Notes: generated from the sequence alone by a model not told the origin. DNA of 64,000 nucleotides from Pedobacter steynii (GCF_900103665.1 NZ_FNGY01000003.1:868001-932000), one strand, 5' to 3'; positions 53,402 through 63,050 are shown, numbered from the stretch's first letter. A program made the numbers and translations.

Positions 53402-54922
53402 ATGAATCATAAAAAATTAGTCCTACTTATTCTTGATGGCTGGGGATATGGAAAACAAGACAGTTCCGATGCTGCATATGCCGCCAACACTCCTTTCTTT
53501 GACTCTTTAATTAAAAACTATCCGAATTCCAAACTGGAAGCTTCAGGTGAAGCGGTGGGTTTACCTGCCGGACAAATGGGCAATTCAGAAGTTGGCCATA
53601 TGAATTTAGGTGCAGGAAGAGTCGTTTACCAGGAGCTGGGCAGGATTAATAAGGCCATTACAGACAGGACACTCCATCAGAATGAGGTGTTGCTGGATGC
53701 TTTCAATTATGCCAAACAAAACAATAAAGCAGTACATTTCATTGGATTAGTTTCTGATGGGGGGGTACATGCACATATCAATCACCTGAAGGCCTTATGT
53801 GACGCAGCCACCGAACAGGGGTTAAAAGATGTATTTGTTCATGCTTTCCTTGATGGCAGGGATACGGATCCAAATTCAGGCTTAAATTTTATTAAGAACC
53901 TTGATCATCATTTGGAAAGTACTACCGCCAAGATTGCCAGTTTAATTGGCCGTTATTATGCGATGGACAGGGATTCCCGCTGGGAAAGGGTAAAACTGGC
54001 TTATGACCTTTTAACTAAAGGCATTGGACAGGCCACAAGTAATCCGGCAATGGCTATTGAGAAATCCTATAGTGAAGGTATTACAGATGAATTTATAAAA
54101 CCAATTGTTGTCACCCAGGCTGATGGCAGTCCGGTAGCAACAATCCAGCCTGATGATGTGGTGATCTGTTTTAATTACAGAACAGATAGAGGCCGTGAAA
54201 TTACTGCGGTGCTAAGTCAGCATGACTATCCTGATTTTCAGATGCACAAATTGCCATTGTATTATGTGACGATGACTACATACGATGAGAACTTCGAGAA
54301 TGTGAAGGTGATTTTCACCAAAGATGACCTTTCTGAAACACTGGGTGAAGTATTGGAGAAAAATCATAAAAATCAGATCCGTATTGCGGAGACCGAAAAA
54401 TATCCACACGTTACGTTCTTTTTCTCCGGAGGAAGAGAGGCCGTGTTTGAAAACGAGAAAAGGATTCTGATCCCTTCCCCAAAGGTGGCCACTTACGACC
54501 TGCAACCGGAAATGAGTGCCGCTGGAATCACCGAAGCCATCAGTAAGGAACTGGAAAGCGGTTGGCCAGACTTCGTTTGTCTGAATTTTGCGAATCCTGA
54601 TATGGTAGGCCATACCGGTGTTTTCGAAGCAGTAGTCAAAGCAGTAGAGACTGCAGACAGTTGTGCAGAAATTGTGGTCAACAAAGGAATTGAAAACGGA
54701 TATTCTTTTATCATCCTTGCGGATCATGGAAATTCAGAATATATGCTGAATGCTGATGGTTCAGTAAACACTGCGCATACCACGAACCTGGTTCCATGCA
54801 TCCTGATAGACAATGACTATAAAACTGTAGCTGATGGAAAACTTGGCGATATTGCCCCTACTATTTTAAAGATATTAGGTATTCCTGCACCGGCTATTAT
54901 GACTGGTAATTGTCTGGTATAA
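53402..54922 (+). CDS. gpmI: 2,3-bisphosphoglycerate-independent phosphoglycerate mutase
   Basis: ATG 53402 gives MNHKKLVLLILDGWGYGK and 506 residues, the usual length. The catalytic Ser62 is in QMGNSEVGHMNLGAGR. Metal-site segments include FLDGRDTDPNSG, FNYRTDRGREI, NFANPDMVGHTG and ADHGNSEYML. The enzyme interconverts 3- and 2-phosphoglycerate in glycolysis using manganese. The TAA stop overlaps the next gene's ATG by one base (TAATG). Confidence 0.97.
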   Translation: MNHKKLVLLILDGWGYGKQDSSDAAYAANTPFFDSLIKNYPNSKLEASGEAVGLPAGQMGNSEVGHMNLGAGRVVYQELGRINKAITDRTLHQNEVLLDAFNYAKQNNKAVHFIGLVSDGGVHAHINHLKALCDAATEQGLKDVFVHAFLDGRDTDPNSGLNFIKNLDHHLESTTAKIASLIGRYYAMDRDSRWERVKLAYDLLTKGIGQATSNPAMAIEKSYSEGITDEFIKPIVVTQADGSPVATIQPDDVVICFNYRTDRGREITAVLSQHDYPDFQMHKLPLYYVTMTTYDENFENVKVIFTKDDLSETLGEVLEKNHKNQIRIAETEKYPHVTFFFSGGREAVFENEKRILIPSPKVATYDLQPEMSAAGITEAISKELESGWPDFVCLNFANPDMVGHTGVFEAVVKAVETADSCAEIVVNKGIENGYSFIILADHGNSEYMLNADGSVNTAHTTNLVPCILIDNDYKTVADGKLGDIAPTILKILGIPAPAIMTGNCLV

Positions 54923-55455
54923 TGAGATATCATCATTTATTATGTGGCTTTCTTTTGTTACTGTGCTATAGCTGTGGGGATTCCACAGTAGCCGGGCAAA
55001 AGAATGCCCATATTTATTTTGACCTTAAAGGATATATTGAGCAGGAGAGCAACAGGTTAAACCGCTCAAATCCATCGGTTCATAAAACTGTGATGGTGAA
55101 TGATTCTTCAGAAAGTAAGGAGATCAAAATCAAGGACTGGAAGAAAGAGTTGTCGGCCTTTTCCGATGCGGACATGAACAGGGCTGCCTGGAAAGGGTTG
55201 TTCCAGGTAAAAAAGTCCGGGGAAAAGGAAATGTATACTTCTGACCATAAAAAGGTGCCGGTGAAGGAACTGATCATCACCCGACGAAGTGGTCAGCTTT
55301 ATGGTCTTCAGTTATTCATCCGAAATTCCAACACATTGTACACTTCAGCAGACACGCTCAGCTATTACCCTGACAGTTTATATGAGGTAAAGAAAACACA
55401 AAACATCAGGCTCCTTTCCACAAAGAATTACCGGATCACCGGAAAATTTAAATAG
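54922..55455 (+). CDS. Hypothetical lipoprotein, 177 aa
   Basis: ATG 54922 overlaps the gpmI stop and gives MRYHHLLCGFLLLLCYSC, a lipoprotein signal with Cys18. The mature part is soluble and charged, with a repeated short beta pattern (VKELIITRRSGQLYGLQLFIRNSN, shown in two parts) and no known domain. Coupling to gpmI is positional; a shared function is not implied. I do not recognise the family. Confidence 0.75.
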   Translation: MRYHHLLCGFLLLLCYSCGDSTVAGQKNAHIYFDLKGYIEQESNRLNRSNPSVHKTVMVNDSSESKEIKIKDWKKELSAFSDADMNRAAWKGLFQVKKSGEKEMYTSDHKKVPVKELIITRRSGQLYGLQLFIRNSNTLYTSADTLSYYPDSLYEVKKTQNIRLLSTKNYRITGKFK

Positions 55456-55548
55456 GCTGGAATTCTTCCGGCTTCCAGCCCTACACCATTTATTGCAACC
55501 TCCTTTTATCCAGTTCAGTAGCTAACTGAATAAAAGGCAGGTGTGGCA

Positions 55549-55568
55549 TGATAATAGGCCTATTATCA
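55549..55568. repeat. 20-bp perfect palindrome
   Basis: TGATAATAGGCCTATTATCA reads identically on both strands. It lies 190 bp upstream of the PAS sensor gene and is too symmetrical, with no loop, to be a good terminator. It could be an operator for a dimeric regulator. Confidence 0.85.
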
Positions 55569-55660
55569 GAGATAGATATCGTTTTTTTTAACGTTCAAAT
55601 GCCTGGCAAGCCTGAGAACGTGTCTTTTATGATTTACAACGAATTGGTTTAACAATGTCG

Positions 55661-55684
55661 CGATATCTGTTTAAACAGATATCG
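55661..55684. repeat. 24-bp perfect palindrome
   Basis: CGATATCTGTTT (55661-55672) is followed at once by its reverse complement AAACAGATATCG (55673-55684). It lies 73 bp upstream of the sensor gene ATG. Chance occurrence of a spacer-free 24-bp palindrome in 64 kb is well below 1%. It is probably an operator or other protein-binding site. Confidence 0.85.
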
Positions 55685-55757
55685 GGAAATATATTCCTCA
55701 TTTAATGGATTCATATCAGCGGTATATATTAAAGTCATTGAAATAGATCTCAAAAAA

Positions 55758-56987
55758 ATGGGAGGAGTGAAATTATACTGGAAAAAATATAGGAAAGCAA
55801 TTGAACATGTTATTCCGGTGGAAAATCAGTTTACACTTTTCCGGATCAGCTCCTGGCGGGTCATGTTATTCAGGAATACAATTACGTATTGTCTTCCTGT
55901 AAGCCTGGTTGGACTGGTTCTTTTTCTGATCCATGAATTCATGACAGGGAGGGTATTCTTCCCTGTATTTATGGTTATTGTCGTGATATTGCTTATGGGT
56001 TTTGTAATAAATAGAAAAATTGAGCTGGATTACAGAATGGTCATTGTGGTCATCCTTCTGTATCTTATTGCCTTAATTTACCTGATTTTTGTAGGTTCTG
56101 ATGGACCTGGAGCGCTTTATTTACTGATCATCACTTTTTTTACGGCGATGATTTTTCCACCAAAGGCAACCTATATTCCCCTGATCATTAATACCTTGAT
56201 CTGTATCGGAATTGGTCTGGTCATTAAATTTCATATTTTTCCCACCCCACTCTCGGATACCTATGACCTTACTTTATGGGTTGCGTATTCAGTAAACCTG
56301 ATCTTCGTCAGTTTTGTAAGCGTCCTTATGATCAGCAGCATCCTGAATGGATTTGAGAAGACGAGGATAAAGGAGGTGATGTTGTTAAAAAAACTGGACG
56401 CCTCCGAACGGTACTACCGGAATGTTTTCGATTCCAATCCAGTTCCTATGTACATTTTTGAACTAAATACCGGAAATTTCTTAAAGGTGAATGATGCCGC
56501 TGTTAAAAAGTACGGATATTCTAAAGAGGAGTTTCTATCGATGAACATCACGAAAATAAGGCCGACTTCAGAAATCAGCAAACTGATGGACATCTTCAGC
56601 ACGATTAAGACCCGGACCTATTCCGGCATATTGACGCATATGAATAAAGAAGGACAGTCTTTTCCGGTAGAAATAGATACCAATATCGTCAGTTTAGATG
56701 GTGTTGATGCCAGATTAGTATTGGCAACAGATGTATCAAAACGTGTCAATTATGTACGTATGATTGAGAAACAAAATCAGGATTTCAAAGACATCGCCTG
56801 GATTCAAAGTCATAAAGTACGCGCCCCATTAACAAATATCATGAGCCTGACAGAAATGATGCTTCAGAATCCGCACGGAGATCATATCGATTTACTATAC
56901 ATGCTTAAAGAATCCACGACGCAATTAAATGAGACCATTGAGTCTATCGTTCATCAGGCGGAGGAAAATCAAATCCCGCCAGAATAA
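55758..56987 (+). CDS. Membrane PAS-domain sensor with HisKA-like dimerisation domain but no ATPase domain
   Basis: Six membrane segments occupy about residues 35-205. A PAS domain follows at about 212-330 (YYRNVFDSNPVPMYIFELNT, 20 residues; VNDAAVKKYGYSKEEF). A DHp-like segment holds the H-box IQSHKVRAPLTNIMSL with His352. The protein ends at residue 409, after the second DHp helix. The HATPase_c domain, with its N, G1 and G2 boxes, is absent, and there is no downstream remnant in the 66 bp before the next gene. It may receive phosphate from another kinase or act as a dominant partner. A single-domain response regulator follows on the same strand. Confidence 0.88.
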   Translation: MGGVKLYWKKYRKAIEHVIPVENQFTLFRISSWRVMLFRNTITYCLPVSLVGLVLFLIHEFMTGRVFFPVFMVIVVILLMGFVINRKIELDYRMVIVVILLYLIALIYLIFVGSDGPGALYLLIITFFTAMIFPPKATYIPLIINTLICIGIGLVIKFHIFPTPLSDTYDLTLWVAYSVNLIFVSFVSVLMISSILNGFEKTRIKEVMLLKKLDASERYYRNVFDSNPVPMYIFELNTGNFLKVNDAAVKKYGYSKEEFLSMNITKIRPTSEISKLMDIFSTIKTRTYSGILTHMNKEGQSFPVEIDTNIVSLDGVDARLVLATDVSKRVNYVRMIEKQNQDFKDIAWIQSHKVRAPLTNIMSLTEMMLQNPHGDHIDLLYMLKESTTQLNETIESIVHQAEENQIPPE

Positions 56988-57053
56988 ACAGGGCTAAATA
57001 AAAAATTATTAAACAAAAAACACAAGGATTAACGAACCAATAAATATATTCCA

Positions 57054-57443
57054 ATGAAAAGATTTTATCTGATAGATGACGACTCTATATTCGTTTTTTT
57101 GACCAGAAAAACATTACAGGTTGCCAATCTAAGTACCGACCTCACCGTCTTTGAAGACGGGCAAAAAGCTTTACTAGACTTAGAACTGAGTGCAAATCAG
57201 CCTGGACTATTGCCTGACATTATATTTCTGGATCTCAACATGCCTGTATTGGATGGCTGGGGCTTTCTGGATAAGTACCAACAAATGGCACCTCTGATGA
57301 GTAAAAAGATCGCCATTTATATTGTGTCATCTTCCATCTCTCCTTCGGAACTGGAACGTTCGCAGGGCATTCCTGTGGTCACAGATTTTCTCACCAAGCC
57401 ATTAAGCCGTTCAAAGTTTGTAGAAATCTTTGAAGAAGCATAA
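57054..57443 (+). CDS. Single-domain response regulator
   Basis: The 129-residue protein is one receiver domain. Acidic residues stand near the N-terminus (LIDDDS), and the phosphoacceptor is Asp60 in IIFLDLNMPVLDGW. The switch residue region is IVSSSIS, and the conserved lysine is in FLTKPLS. There is no output domain, so it acts by protein-protein contact or as a phosphate relay. It is 66 bp downstream of the ATPase-less PAS sensor and is followed by a strong shared terminator. Confidence 0.95.
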   Translation: MKRFYLIDDDSIFVFLTRKTLQVANLSTDLTVFEDGQKALLDLELSANQPGLLPDIIFLDLNMPVLDGWGFLDKYQQMAPLMSKKIAIYIVSSSISPSELERSQGIPVVTDFLTKPLSRSKFVEIFEEA

Positions 57444-57448
57444 ATAAA

Positions 57449-57490
57449 AAAAGGGTGTTGCTTTTGTCTGAACAAAAGCAACACCCTTTT
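57449..57490. terminator. Strong bidirectional terminator (19-bp perfect stem)
   Basis: The arms at 57449-57467 and 57472-57490 pair perfectly over 19 bp around a CTGA loop. Runs of A and T at the stem base give a U-tract in both directions. It separates the convergent response regulator and TPR genes. Confidence 0.92.
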
Positions 57491-57507
57491 CTGATGCCAG
57501 AATTTCT

Positions 57508-58134
57508 CTATTTTAAACTCGATATCTGCGCTTTGACATAATCGATTAAAGAAATGATGTCTTTACGTAAAGGTTGAACAACCAATACCTTCTGAAAATC
57601 AGCAATTGAATTGTTGAATAAAGCGACTACAGCAGCCTTTTCAGTTGATTTCTTGATCTTATAAGATTTATAGATACCATAATCTTTATAGGCCAGTGCT
57701 CTGTTCTGCAACAATTGGGTATCTTCTTCCCCGTTAATCTCGATTCCTTTAGTAAAATCTCTAATTGCAGAAAGATAGAAGCTCTCTCTGATTTGATTTA
57801 AAGATTCTTTAGGATCATTGGCTACATTTAACCTGGCCTTACCTCTATAGTAATAGGCAGAATTATCTGAGGGTTTCAAGGCAATTAAGCGGCTATAGGT
57901 TGCGATTGAATTTTCAAAATCACCACACTGGAAATAAGAATACCCTAACATTTTCAATACAATTGGATTGTTAGGATTTTTTGTATCTGCTTTTTCTAAT
58001 TGTCCTACCGCACCTTTAAAATCGCGTTTCATCATGGCATCCATACCCAATTTATCATAACCGCTACTTTGTGCGATACTCAGCTGGGTAGAAAAGACAA
58101 ATAATAATAAGATGACTTGCTTGGAATACTTCAT
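57508..58134 (-). CDS. Tetratricopeptide-repeat protein, exported
   Basis: The 208-residue protein has a Sec signal peptide (QVILLLFVFSTQLSIAQ). At least three TPR-like helical hairpins follow: AVGQLEKADTKNPNNPIVLKMLGYSYF in two parts, then NSIATYSRLIALKPSDNSAYYYRGKA in two parts, then a third near residues 115-150. TPR proteins act as scaffolds. No partner can be named. It is transcribed alone. Confidence 0.85.
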   Translation of the reverse strand: MKYSKQVILLLFVFSTQLSIAQSSGYDKLGMDAMMKRDFKGAVGQLEKADTKNPNNPIVLKMLGYSYFQCGDFENSIATYSRLIALKPSDNSAYYYRGKARLNVANDPKESLNQIRESFYLSAIRDFTKGIEINGEEDTQLLQNRALAYKDYGIYKSYKIKKSTEKAAVVALFNNSIADFQKVLVVQPLRKDIISLIDYVKAQISSLK

Positions 58135-58513
58135 TAAGTTTTATTTAAAAAAAATAAATATATTTAGATTTAGTTCAATACCCTAATAAAATCTACAAAA
58201 CGTATTTATTAGGATTATTGGGATAAAGATATTTCTAGGCAACTATCATACCATTTACAAATATTCCTTTTAAACGCTAAATAATTGAAAATATGATGAG
58301 GGGAGAAATTATTGTTCTTTTTCCCAAAGAAACAGCAGACAATCAGACCTGTTTTTAAGCCCCGAAGGAAATAGCCCTGACTTTTTAACAGGGAAAAGAA
58401 GGTATCAGTGTTTTGGCACAAGAGTTGAAAATATGGATAGTTCAATATAATTAATAATTTCGTAAACGACATGCTGTCAGATTGTCGTTTTTATTTTAGA
58501 AAGACTTACTTAA
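58135..58513. other. Divergent intergenic region upstream of lon
   Basis: This 379-bp stretch is AT-rich and gene-free. It contains an 8-bp stem-loop, AAACGACA/TGTCGTTT (58464-58471 and 58483-58490), 23 bp before the lon ATG. It also has a weak 5-bp hairpin, CCCTG/CAGGG (58375-58393). No heat-shock CIRCE element and no convincing TAnnTTTG box were found. Confidence 0.5.
58464..58490. promoter_or_regulatory. Inverted repeat just upstream of lon
   Basis: AAACGACA and TGTCGTTT form a perfect 8-bp dyad with an 11-nt loop, ending 23 bp before the lon start. Its position fits an operator or a 5' leader hairpin. It does not match CIRCE. Confidence 0.4.
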
Positions 58514-60985
58514 ATGAGTAAACAAGATCATTTTGATTTTAGCAATGCACTACCCATCATAAATGAAGATACAGAATTCTTTCCCTTGATGTCTCAACAA
58601 GACGAAGATGAAATGAATAATGAAGAGACTCCTGAGATCCTAGCAATTCTTCCATTAAGGAATACCGTGCTATTTCCAGGAGTGGTCATTCCGATTACTG
58701 TTGGCAGGGATAAATCCATAAAACTTATAAAAGAAGCATACAAAGGTGATAAAATCATTGGTGTTGTTTCTCAGCGCGATGTTTCTATCGAGGACCCAAC
58801 GTTTGAGCAATTGAATAGCGTAGGTACCGTGGCACACATCATTAAGATGCTGCAGATGCCCGATGGAAACACTACCGTGATCATTCAGGGAAAACAGCGT
58901 TTCCGTTTAATTGAAGAAGTTCAGTCTGAACCTTATATTAAAGTGACCATCAGCAAATTTGAGGAAGGCAAACATAAGGCAGACAAAGAATTTAAAGCAA
59001 TGGTGGCCTCGATCAAGGAGATGTCTTCTCAGATCATCCAGTTATCGCCGAATATTCCAAGTGAAGCGGGAATTGCACTAAAAAACATTGAAAGCACTTC
59101 TTTCCTGATCAATTTCATCTCTTCAAATATGAATGCGGATGTTTCTGATAAGCAAAAGATGCTGGAAATGACCAATCAGCGCGAGCGCGCAATGATGGTC
59201 ATGGAGCTGTTAACCTTAGAGCTTCAAATGCTGGAGTTAAAGAACCAGATTCAATCTAAAGTTCGTACTGATCTGGATAAACAACAAAGGGATTATTTTT
59301 TGAATCAACAATTGAAAACCATTCAGGAAGAACTGGGTGGCAATTCATCTGATCTGGAATATGAAGCTTTACAGATTCGTGCCAAGAAGAAAAAGTGGTC
59401 CGATCCGGTAAAAGAACATTTCAACAAAGAACTGGATAAGCTGGGAAGAATGAATCCTGCTGCGCCGGATTACTCGGTACAGATCAATTATCTGGAGCTT
59501 TTGTTAGACCTTCCATGGAATGATTTCACTAAAGACAATTTTGACCTGAAACGTGCACAACGCGTATTAGATAAGGATCATTTTGGCTTAGAAAAAGTGA
59601 AACAACGTATTATAGAATACCTGGCTGTGCTAAAGCTGAAACGGGATATGAAGGCCCCTATCATTTGTCTGGTAGGCCCTCCGGGAGTTGGTAAGACTTC
59701 ATTGGGGAAATCTATCGCGAAAGCATTAAACCGTAAATATGTACGGATGGCATTAGGAGGTATCAGAGATGAAGCTGAAATCCGCGGCCATAGAAAAACA
59801 TATATTGGTGCAATGCCAGGCCGTATTATTCAGTCTATCAAAAAGGCTGGAGCAGCGAACCCTGTATTTGTACTGGATGAGATTGACAAAGTAGGTTCTG
59901 ACTTTAGAGGGGACCCTTCCTCTGCTTTATTGGAAGTTTTAGACCCTGAGCAAAACAGTGCCTTTAATGACCATTATGTAGAAGCAGATTATGATCTTTC
60001 CAATGTACTTTTTATTGCGACTGCAAATTCATTAAGCAGCATCCAGCCGGCATTATTGGACCGTATGGAGATCATTGAAGTGAACGGTTATACCATAGAG
60101 GAGAAAATTGAGATCGCAAAAAAATACCTGTTGCCTAAGCAAAAGGAACAACATGGGATCAAAACAAAAGACATCAATCTGAAAAGCGCTTTAATTGAGA
60201 AAGTGATTGAAGATTATACCAGAGAATCCGGAGTTCGGGGTCTGGAAAAAAAGATAGGATCACTGGTTCGTGGTGTGGCGACTAAGATTGCCATGGAAGA
60301 AAGTTATGAACCTAACCTGACTCTAGAGGATGTGGAACGCATTTTAGGTGCGCCGATTTACGACAAAGACCTTTACGAAGGAAATGAAGTTGCCGGTGTA
60401 GTTACGGGACTTGCCTGGACACAGGTAGGTGGTGATATTCTGTTCATTGAAGCCAGCTTAAGTCCTGGTAAAGGAAAGTTAACCCTGACAGGAAACCTGG
60501 GGGAGGTGATGAAAGAGTCGGCAGTGATAGCGCTGGCTTATTTACGCGCCCATGCAGACTTGTTTAACATCGATTATGCCTTGTTTGACAATTGGGATAT
60601 CCATGTGCACGTTCCTGCGGGAGCAACACCTAAAGATGGACCATCTGCGGGGATTACGATGCTAACGGCATTGACTTCCGCTTTTACCCAGCGTAAAGTA
60701 AAATCAAACCTGGCGATGACGGGTGAGATCACGCTAAGGGGGAAAGTACTGCCTGTAGGAGGCATTAAGGAGAAAATTCTGGCGGCAAAACGTGCCAATA
60801 TTAAAGACATCATTTTATGTAAATCCAATAGAAAGGATATCCTGGAAATCAAGGAAAGTTATATCAAAGATTTAAACTTCCATTATGTTTCTGAGATGAA
60901 GGAAGTGATTGAGCTGGCCTTAACAAAGGAGAAAGTGAAAAATGCACAGGACCTTAGTGTAAAAATTAAGCCGATTGCAAACTAA
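58514..60985 (+). CDS. lon: Endopeptidase La (Lon protease)
   Basis: The 823-residue protein has the N-terminal LON substrate-binding domain ([20 protein letters not shown], 20 residues). The AAA+ ATPase carries Walker A GPPGVGKT at 388-395 and Walker [10 protein letters not shown]. The C-terminal Ser-Lys protease has [10 protein letters not shown] with catalytic Ser711 and the lysine in [16 protein letters not shown]. It degrades misfolded and regulatory proteins in the cytoplasm. All domains are complete. Confidence 0.98.
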   Translation: MSKQDHFDFSNALPIINEDTEFFPLMSQQDEDEMNNEETPEILAILPLRNTVLFPGVVIPITVGRDKSIKLIKEAYKGDKIIGVVSQRDVSIEDPTFEQLNSVGTVAHIIKMLQMPDGNTTVIIQGKQRFRLIEEVQSEPYIKVTISKFEEGKHKADKEFKAMVASIKEMSSQIIQLSPNIPSEAGIALKNIESTSFLINFISSNMNADVSDKQKMLEMTNQRERAMMVMELLTLELQMLELKNQIQSKVRTDLDKQQRDYFLNQQLKTIQEELGGNSSDLEYEALQIRAKKKKWSDPVKEHFNKELDKLGRMNPAAPDYSVQINYLELLLDLPWNDFTKDNFDLKRAQRVLDKDHFGLEKVKQRIIEYLAVLKLKRDMKAPIICLVGPPGVGKTSLGKSIAKALNRKYVRMALGGIRDEAEIRGHRKTYIGAMPGRIIQSIKKAGAANPVFVLDEIDKVGSDFRGDPSSALLEVLDPEQNSAFNDHYVEADYDLSNVLFIATANSLSSIQPALLDRMEIIEVNGYTIEEKIEIAKKYLLPKQKEQHGIKTKDINLKSALIEKVIEDYTRESGVRGLEKKIGSLVRGVATKIAMEESYEPNLTLEDVERILGAPIYDKDLYEGNEVAGVVTGLAWTQVGGDILFIEASLSPGKGKLTLTGNLGEVMKESAVIALAYLRAHADLFNIDYALFDNWDIHVHVPAGATPKDGPSAGITMLTALTSAFTQRKVKSNLAMTGEITLRGKVLPVGGIKEKILAAKRANIKDIILCKSNRKDILEIKESYIKDLNFHYVSEMKEVIELALTKEKVKNAQDLSVKIKPIAN

Positions 60986-61024
60986 GTTGTTTTTTCTTAA
61001 TATTGCGCCACCAAACAAACAAAA

Positions 61025-61534
61025 ATGAGAAAATTAACATTAGTTTTTAGTCTGCTGTTAGCAGTGCTAAGTGTACAGTCCCTTTTCGCACAGCAGAGCA
61101 CCACAACTGCACCTGTTACTGCAAGGGCACAGAACATCTTCATTGAACTTGGCGGTCAGGGTTTAACTTTTACTGCGAACTATGACTCCCGTTTTTTCAA
61201 TAAGAGAGATGGTTTAGGCGGTAGAGCCGGTATTGGTTACTTCTCTGTTGACGGAGACAAAGTGACTACTGTTCCGCTTTCCTTAAACTACCTGCTTGGA
61301 AAAGGGAACAAATTCTTCGAACTGGGACTTGGTGCAACGTATATTTCGACCAGCGGTGATGCTGAGGTACTTTTCAACAAGAATGAAAGTAATGTGGTTG
61401 GAACAATGAGTTTCTTTTACCGGGTTCAACCGGAAGATAGTGGCTTCTCCTTCCGTGCAGGTTTAAGTCCTGTGTTCAGCAAAGATTTCTTTTTACCTTA
61501 TTACGGTGGTCTGAGTCTTGGTTATACTTTTTAA
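61025..61534 (+). CDS. Small outer-membrane beta-barrel protein
   Basis: The 169-residue protein has a signal peptide (LLLAVLSVQSLFAQ) and alternating hydrophobic strands with aromatic ends: NIFIELGGQGLTFTANYD, GGRAGIGYFSV and SFRAGLSPVF. It ends in YYGGLSLGYTF, with the terminal Phe typical for outer-membrane barrels. It would form an eight-strand barrel. Function is unknown. A strong terminator follows, separating it from the LpxR-like gene. Confidence 0.85.
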   Translation: MRKLTLVFSLLLAVLSVQSLFAQQSTTTAPVTARAQNIFIELGGQGLTFTANYDSRFFNKRDGLGGRAGIGYFSVDGDKVTTVPLSLNYLLGKGNKFFELGLGATYISTSGDAEVLFNKNESNVVGTMSFFYRVQPEDSGFSFRAGLSPVFSKDFFLPYYGGLSLGYTF

Positions 61535-61554
61535 GAATAAAAAATACGATATTC

Positions 61555-61585
61555 AACTCCGGCAAATCTGCCGGAGTTTTTTTTT
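61555..61585 (+). terminator. Rho-independent terminator
   Basis: AACTCCGGCA (61555-61564) pairs with TGCCGGAGTT (61569-61578) around AATC, followed by a T-run to 61585. It is strong and unidirectional on the plus strand. Confidence 0.93.
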
Positions 61586-61597
61586 AGAAAAATAATA

Positions 61598-62560
61598 ATG
61601 AAAGCATTAAATAAAGTACTTCTCCCCTTCTCTCTGATCTATCTGCTTGCTGTAAATTCAGCCGACGCACAAACCTTCAAAAATGAATTTGGCTTTAGCA
61701 GCGATAACGATTCCTATTTACTTCAGGGCTCGGATAGATATTACACCAATGGCTTGTTTATTAACTTTCGTCATGCTTTAGATCAGCAAAAGCTCAGCGA
61801 AAAGCTGGAAAAGAAAACTTATGAAATTGCTGTTGGTCAAAAAATGTACAATCCTTACTCAGGTTCGGCACCAGACCCGGCAAAGCAAGACCGCCCTTTT
61901 GCAGGGTATCTGTACGCTGAAGGAGCCATGAACTGGTTTTATAAGAATGAAAGTATTTTAAAAGCCGGTGTGCAAATTGGTGTAACTGGTCCGGCATCCC
62001 TTGCCGAAAAGGGACAGGAAGTCCTGCACAATACTGTTGGCTTCTATAAACTTGAAGGCTGGGACTATCAGATTAAAGAAGAAATGCAAGTTAATCTTTC
62101 CGCAAAATACACACGGTTATTACACCGCTTTGACAGCAAGGCCGCAGATTTCTCCTTTGAAGGTTATGCAAATGTAGGAACAACCTTTAGTGGTGCTGGT
62201 GCAGGCATCTTATTCAGGGCTGGCCGAATTAACCAGCTTTTTAATGCTGCTTATACCAATTCGATGATCGGAAACAATTCAAAGACGAAAGGATTGGTGA
62301 ATAGCGAACTGTTCTTCTATGCCAAACCGCAGCTTAACTTTGTCGCTTATGATGCGACGATACAAGGGAGTATGTTTAATGATAAAAGTCCGGTAACCTT
62401 TGGAGCAAAACCAGTGGTTTTTGCACAGCAGCTAGGATTTAATTACAGCAGTCAGCGTTTTACCTTTGATTTTGGCATGTTGTTTAAAACCAAAGAAGTA
62501 AAGAGCAGTGCCAAAGCGCACCAATATGGCACGATCAGTATGTTTTACCGGTTTAATTAA
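61598..62560 (+). CDS. Lipid A deacylase LpxR family outer-membrane protein
   Basis: The 320-residue barrel has a signal peptide ending near SADAQ. The family signature is GFSSDNDSYLLQGSDRYYTNG (21 residues in full; key residues Asn and Asp of DND and the DRYYTNG motif), then QDRPFAGYLYAEG. LpxR enzymes remove the 3'-linked acyl chains of lipid A in the outer membrane. The barrel ends in SMFYRFN. The gene converges on arfB with 12 bp between them. Enzyme activity on this organism's own lipid A is inferred, not shown. Confidence 0.88.
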   Translation: MKALNKVLLPFSLIYLLAVNSADAQTFKNEFGFSSDNDSYLLQGSDRYYTNGLFINFRHALDQQKLSEKLEKKTYEIAVGQKMYNPYSGSAPDPAKQDRPFAGYLYAEGAMNWFYKNESILKAGVQIGVTGPASLAEKGQEVLHNTVGFYKLEGWDYQIKEEMQVNLSAKYTRLLHRFDSKAADFSFEGYANVGTTFSGAGAGILFRAGRINQLFNAAYTNSMIGNNSKTKGLVNSELFFYAKPQLNFVAYDATIQGSMFNDKSPVTFGAKPVVFAQQLGFNYSSQRFTFDFGMLFKTKEVKSSAKAHQYGTISMFYRFN

Positions 62561-62572
62561 CCGCTATATTGT

Positions 62573-62983
62573 TTAATCAAGAGAAGGACGCTTACGGAAT
62601 TCCTTTTTTGCGGATACGGATTGTTTATCTGCCAATCTTTTTCTAATTACCGATTTAGGGGTTTTCGTAGGCTTTCTTTTTTTCTGAATGTGCAGTGCTG
62701 ATTTGAGCAGGGCGATCAATTTAAGGATCGTGCGTTCTTTATTCATCAGCTGGCTTCTATCTTCCTGCGACACGATATGCAGGTTTCCTTCCTGATCCAG
62801 GCGATGGGCAAGCCGCTCATGCAAAAGCTCACGCTCTTCTTCCGTAAAAATCCCGGCAGAATCAATATGGAGGATCAGCTCTACTTTACTGGAAACCTTA
62901 TTTACATTTTGTCCGCCTTTTCCACCACTACGGGATGTTTTAAAGGTCACTACTTTAACGATATCTTCTTTAACAGGTAACAT
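62573..62983 (-). CDS. arfB: Alternative ribosome-rescue peptidyl-tRNA hydrolase ArfB (YaeJ)
   Basis: I use ATG 62983 (MLPVKEDIVKVVTFKTSRS), giving 136 residues; the upstream ATG at 63016 would add an odd hydrophobic stretch. The RF1-like GGQ motif lies at residues 23-25 (SGGKGGQNVNKVSSKVEL). The basic C-terminal tail (KKRKPTKTPKSVIRKRLADK, 20 residues) inserts into the empty mRNA channel in this family. It frees ribosomes stalled without a stop codon. It is divergent from cmk. Confidence 0.94.
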   Translation of the reverse strand: MLPVKEDIVKVVTFKTSRSGGKGGQNVNKVSSKVELILHIDSAGIFTEEERELLHERLAHRLDQEGNLHIVSQEDRSQLMNKERTILKLIALLKSALHIQKKRKPTKTPKSVIRKRLADKQSVSAKKEFRKRPSLD

Positions 62984-63050
62984 AGCTGCAAAAGTAATAA
63001 AGAAAACCGGTGACAAATAAAAAATGATTTAAAACAATTCCCTAAAATAT

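Larger units (their letters stand above)
55456..55757. promoter_or_regulatory. Palindrome-rich intergenic region upstream of a sensor gene
   Basis: This 302-bp gene-free stretch holds a terminator-like imperfect stem near 55503-55537 (CCTTTTAT.CAGTT/AACTG.ATAAAAGG). It also holds two perfect palindromes without spacer at 55549-55568 and 55661-55684, listed separately. No coding potential is visible. Confidence 0.6.

Noticed and set aside
54212..54727. 171-residue minus-strand open frame inside gpmI
   Set aside because: Antisense shadow of an intact essential enzyme; no family resemblance.
58215..58472. 85-residue minus-strand open frame in the lon upstream region
   Set aside because: Low-complexity hydrophobic and Cys-rich translation without a signal peptide pattern or ribosome binding site; more likely non-coding promoter DNA.
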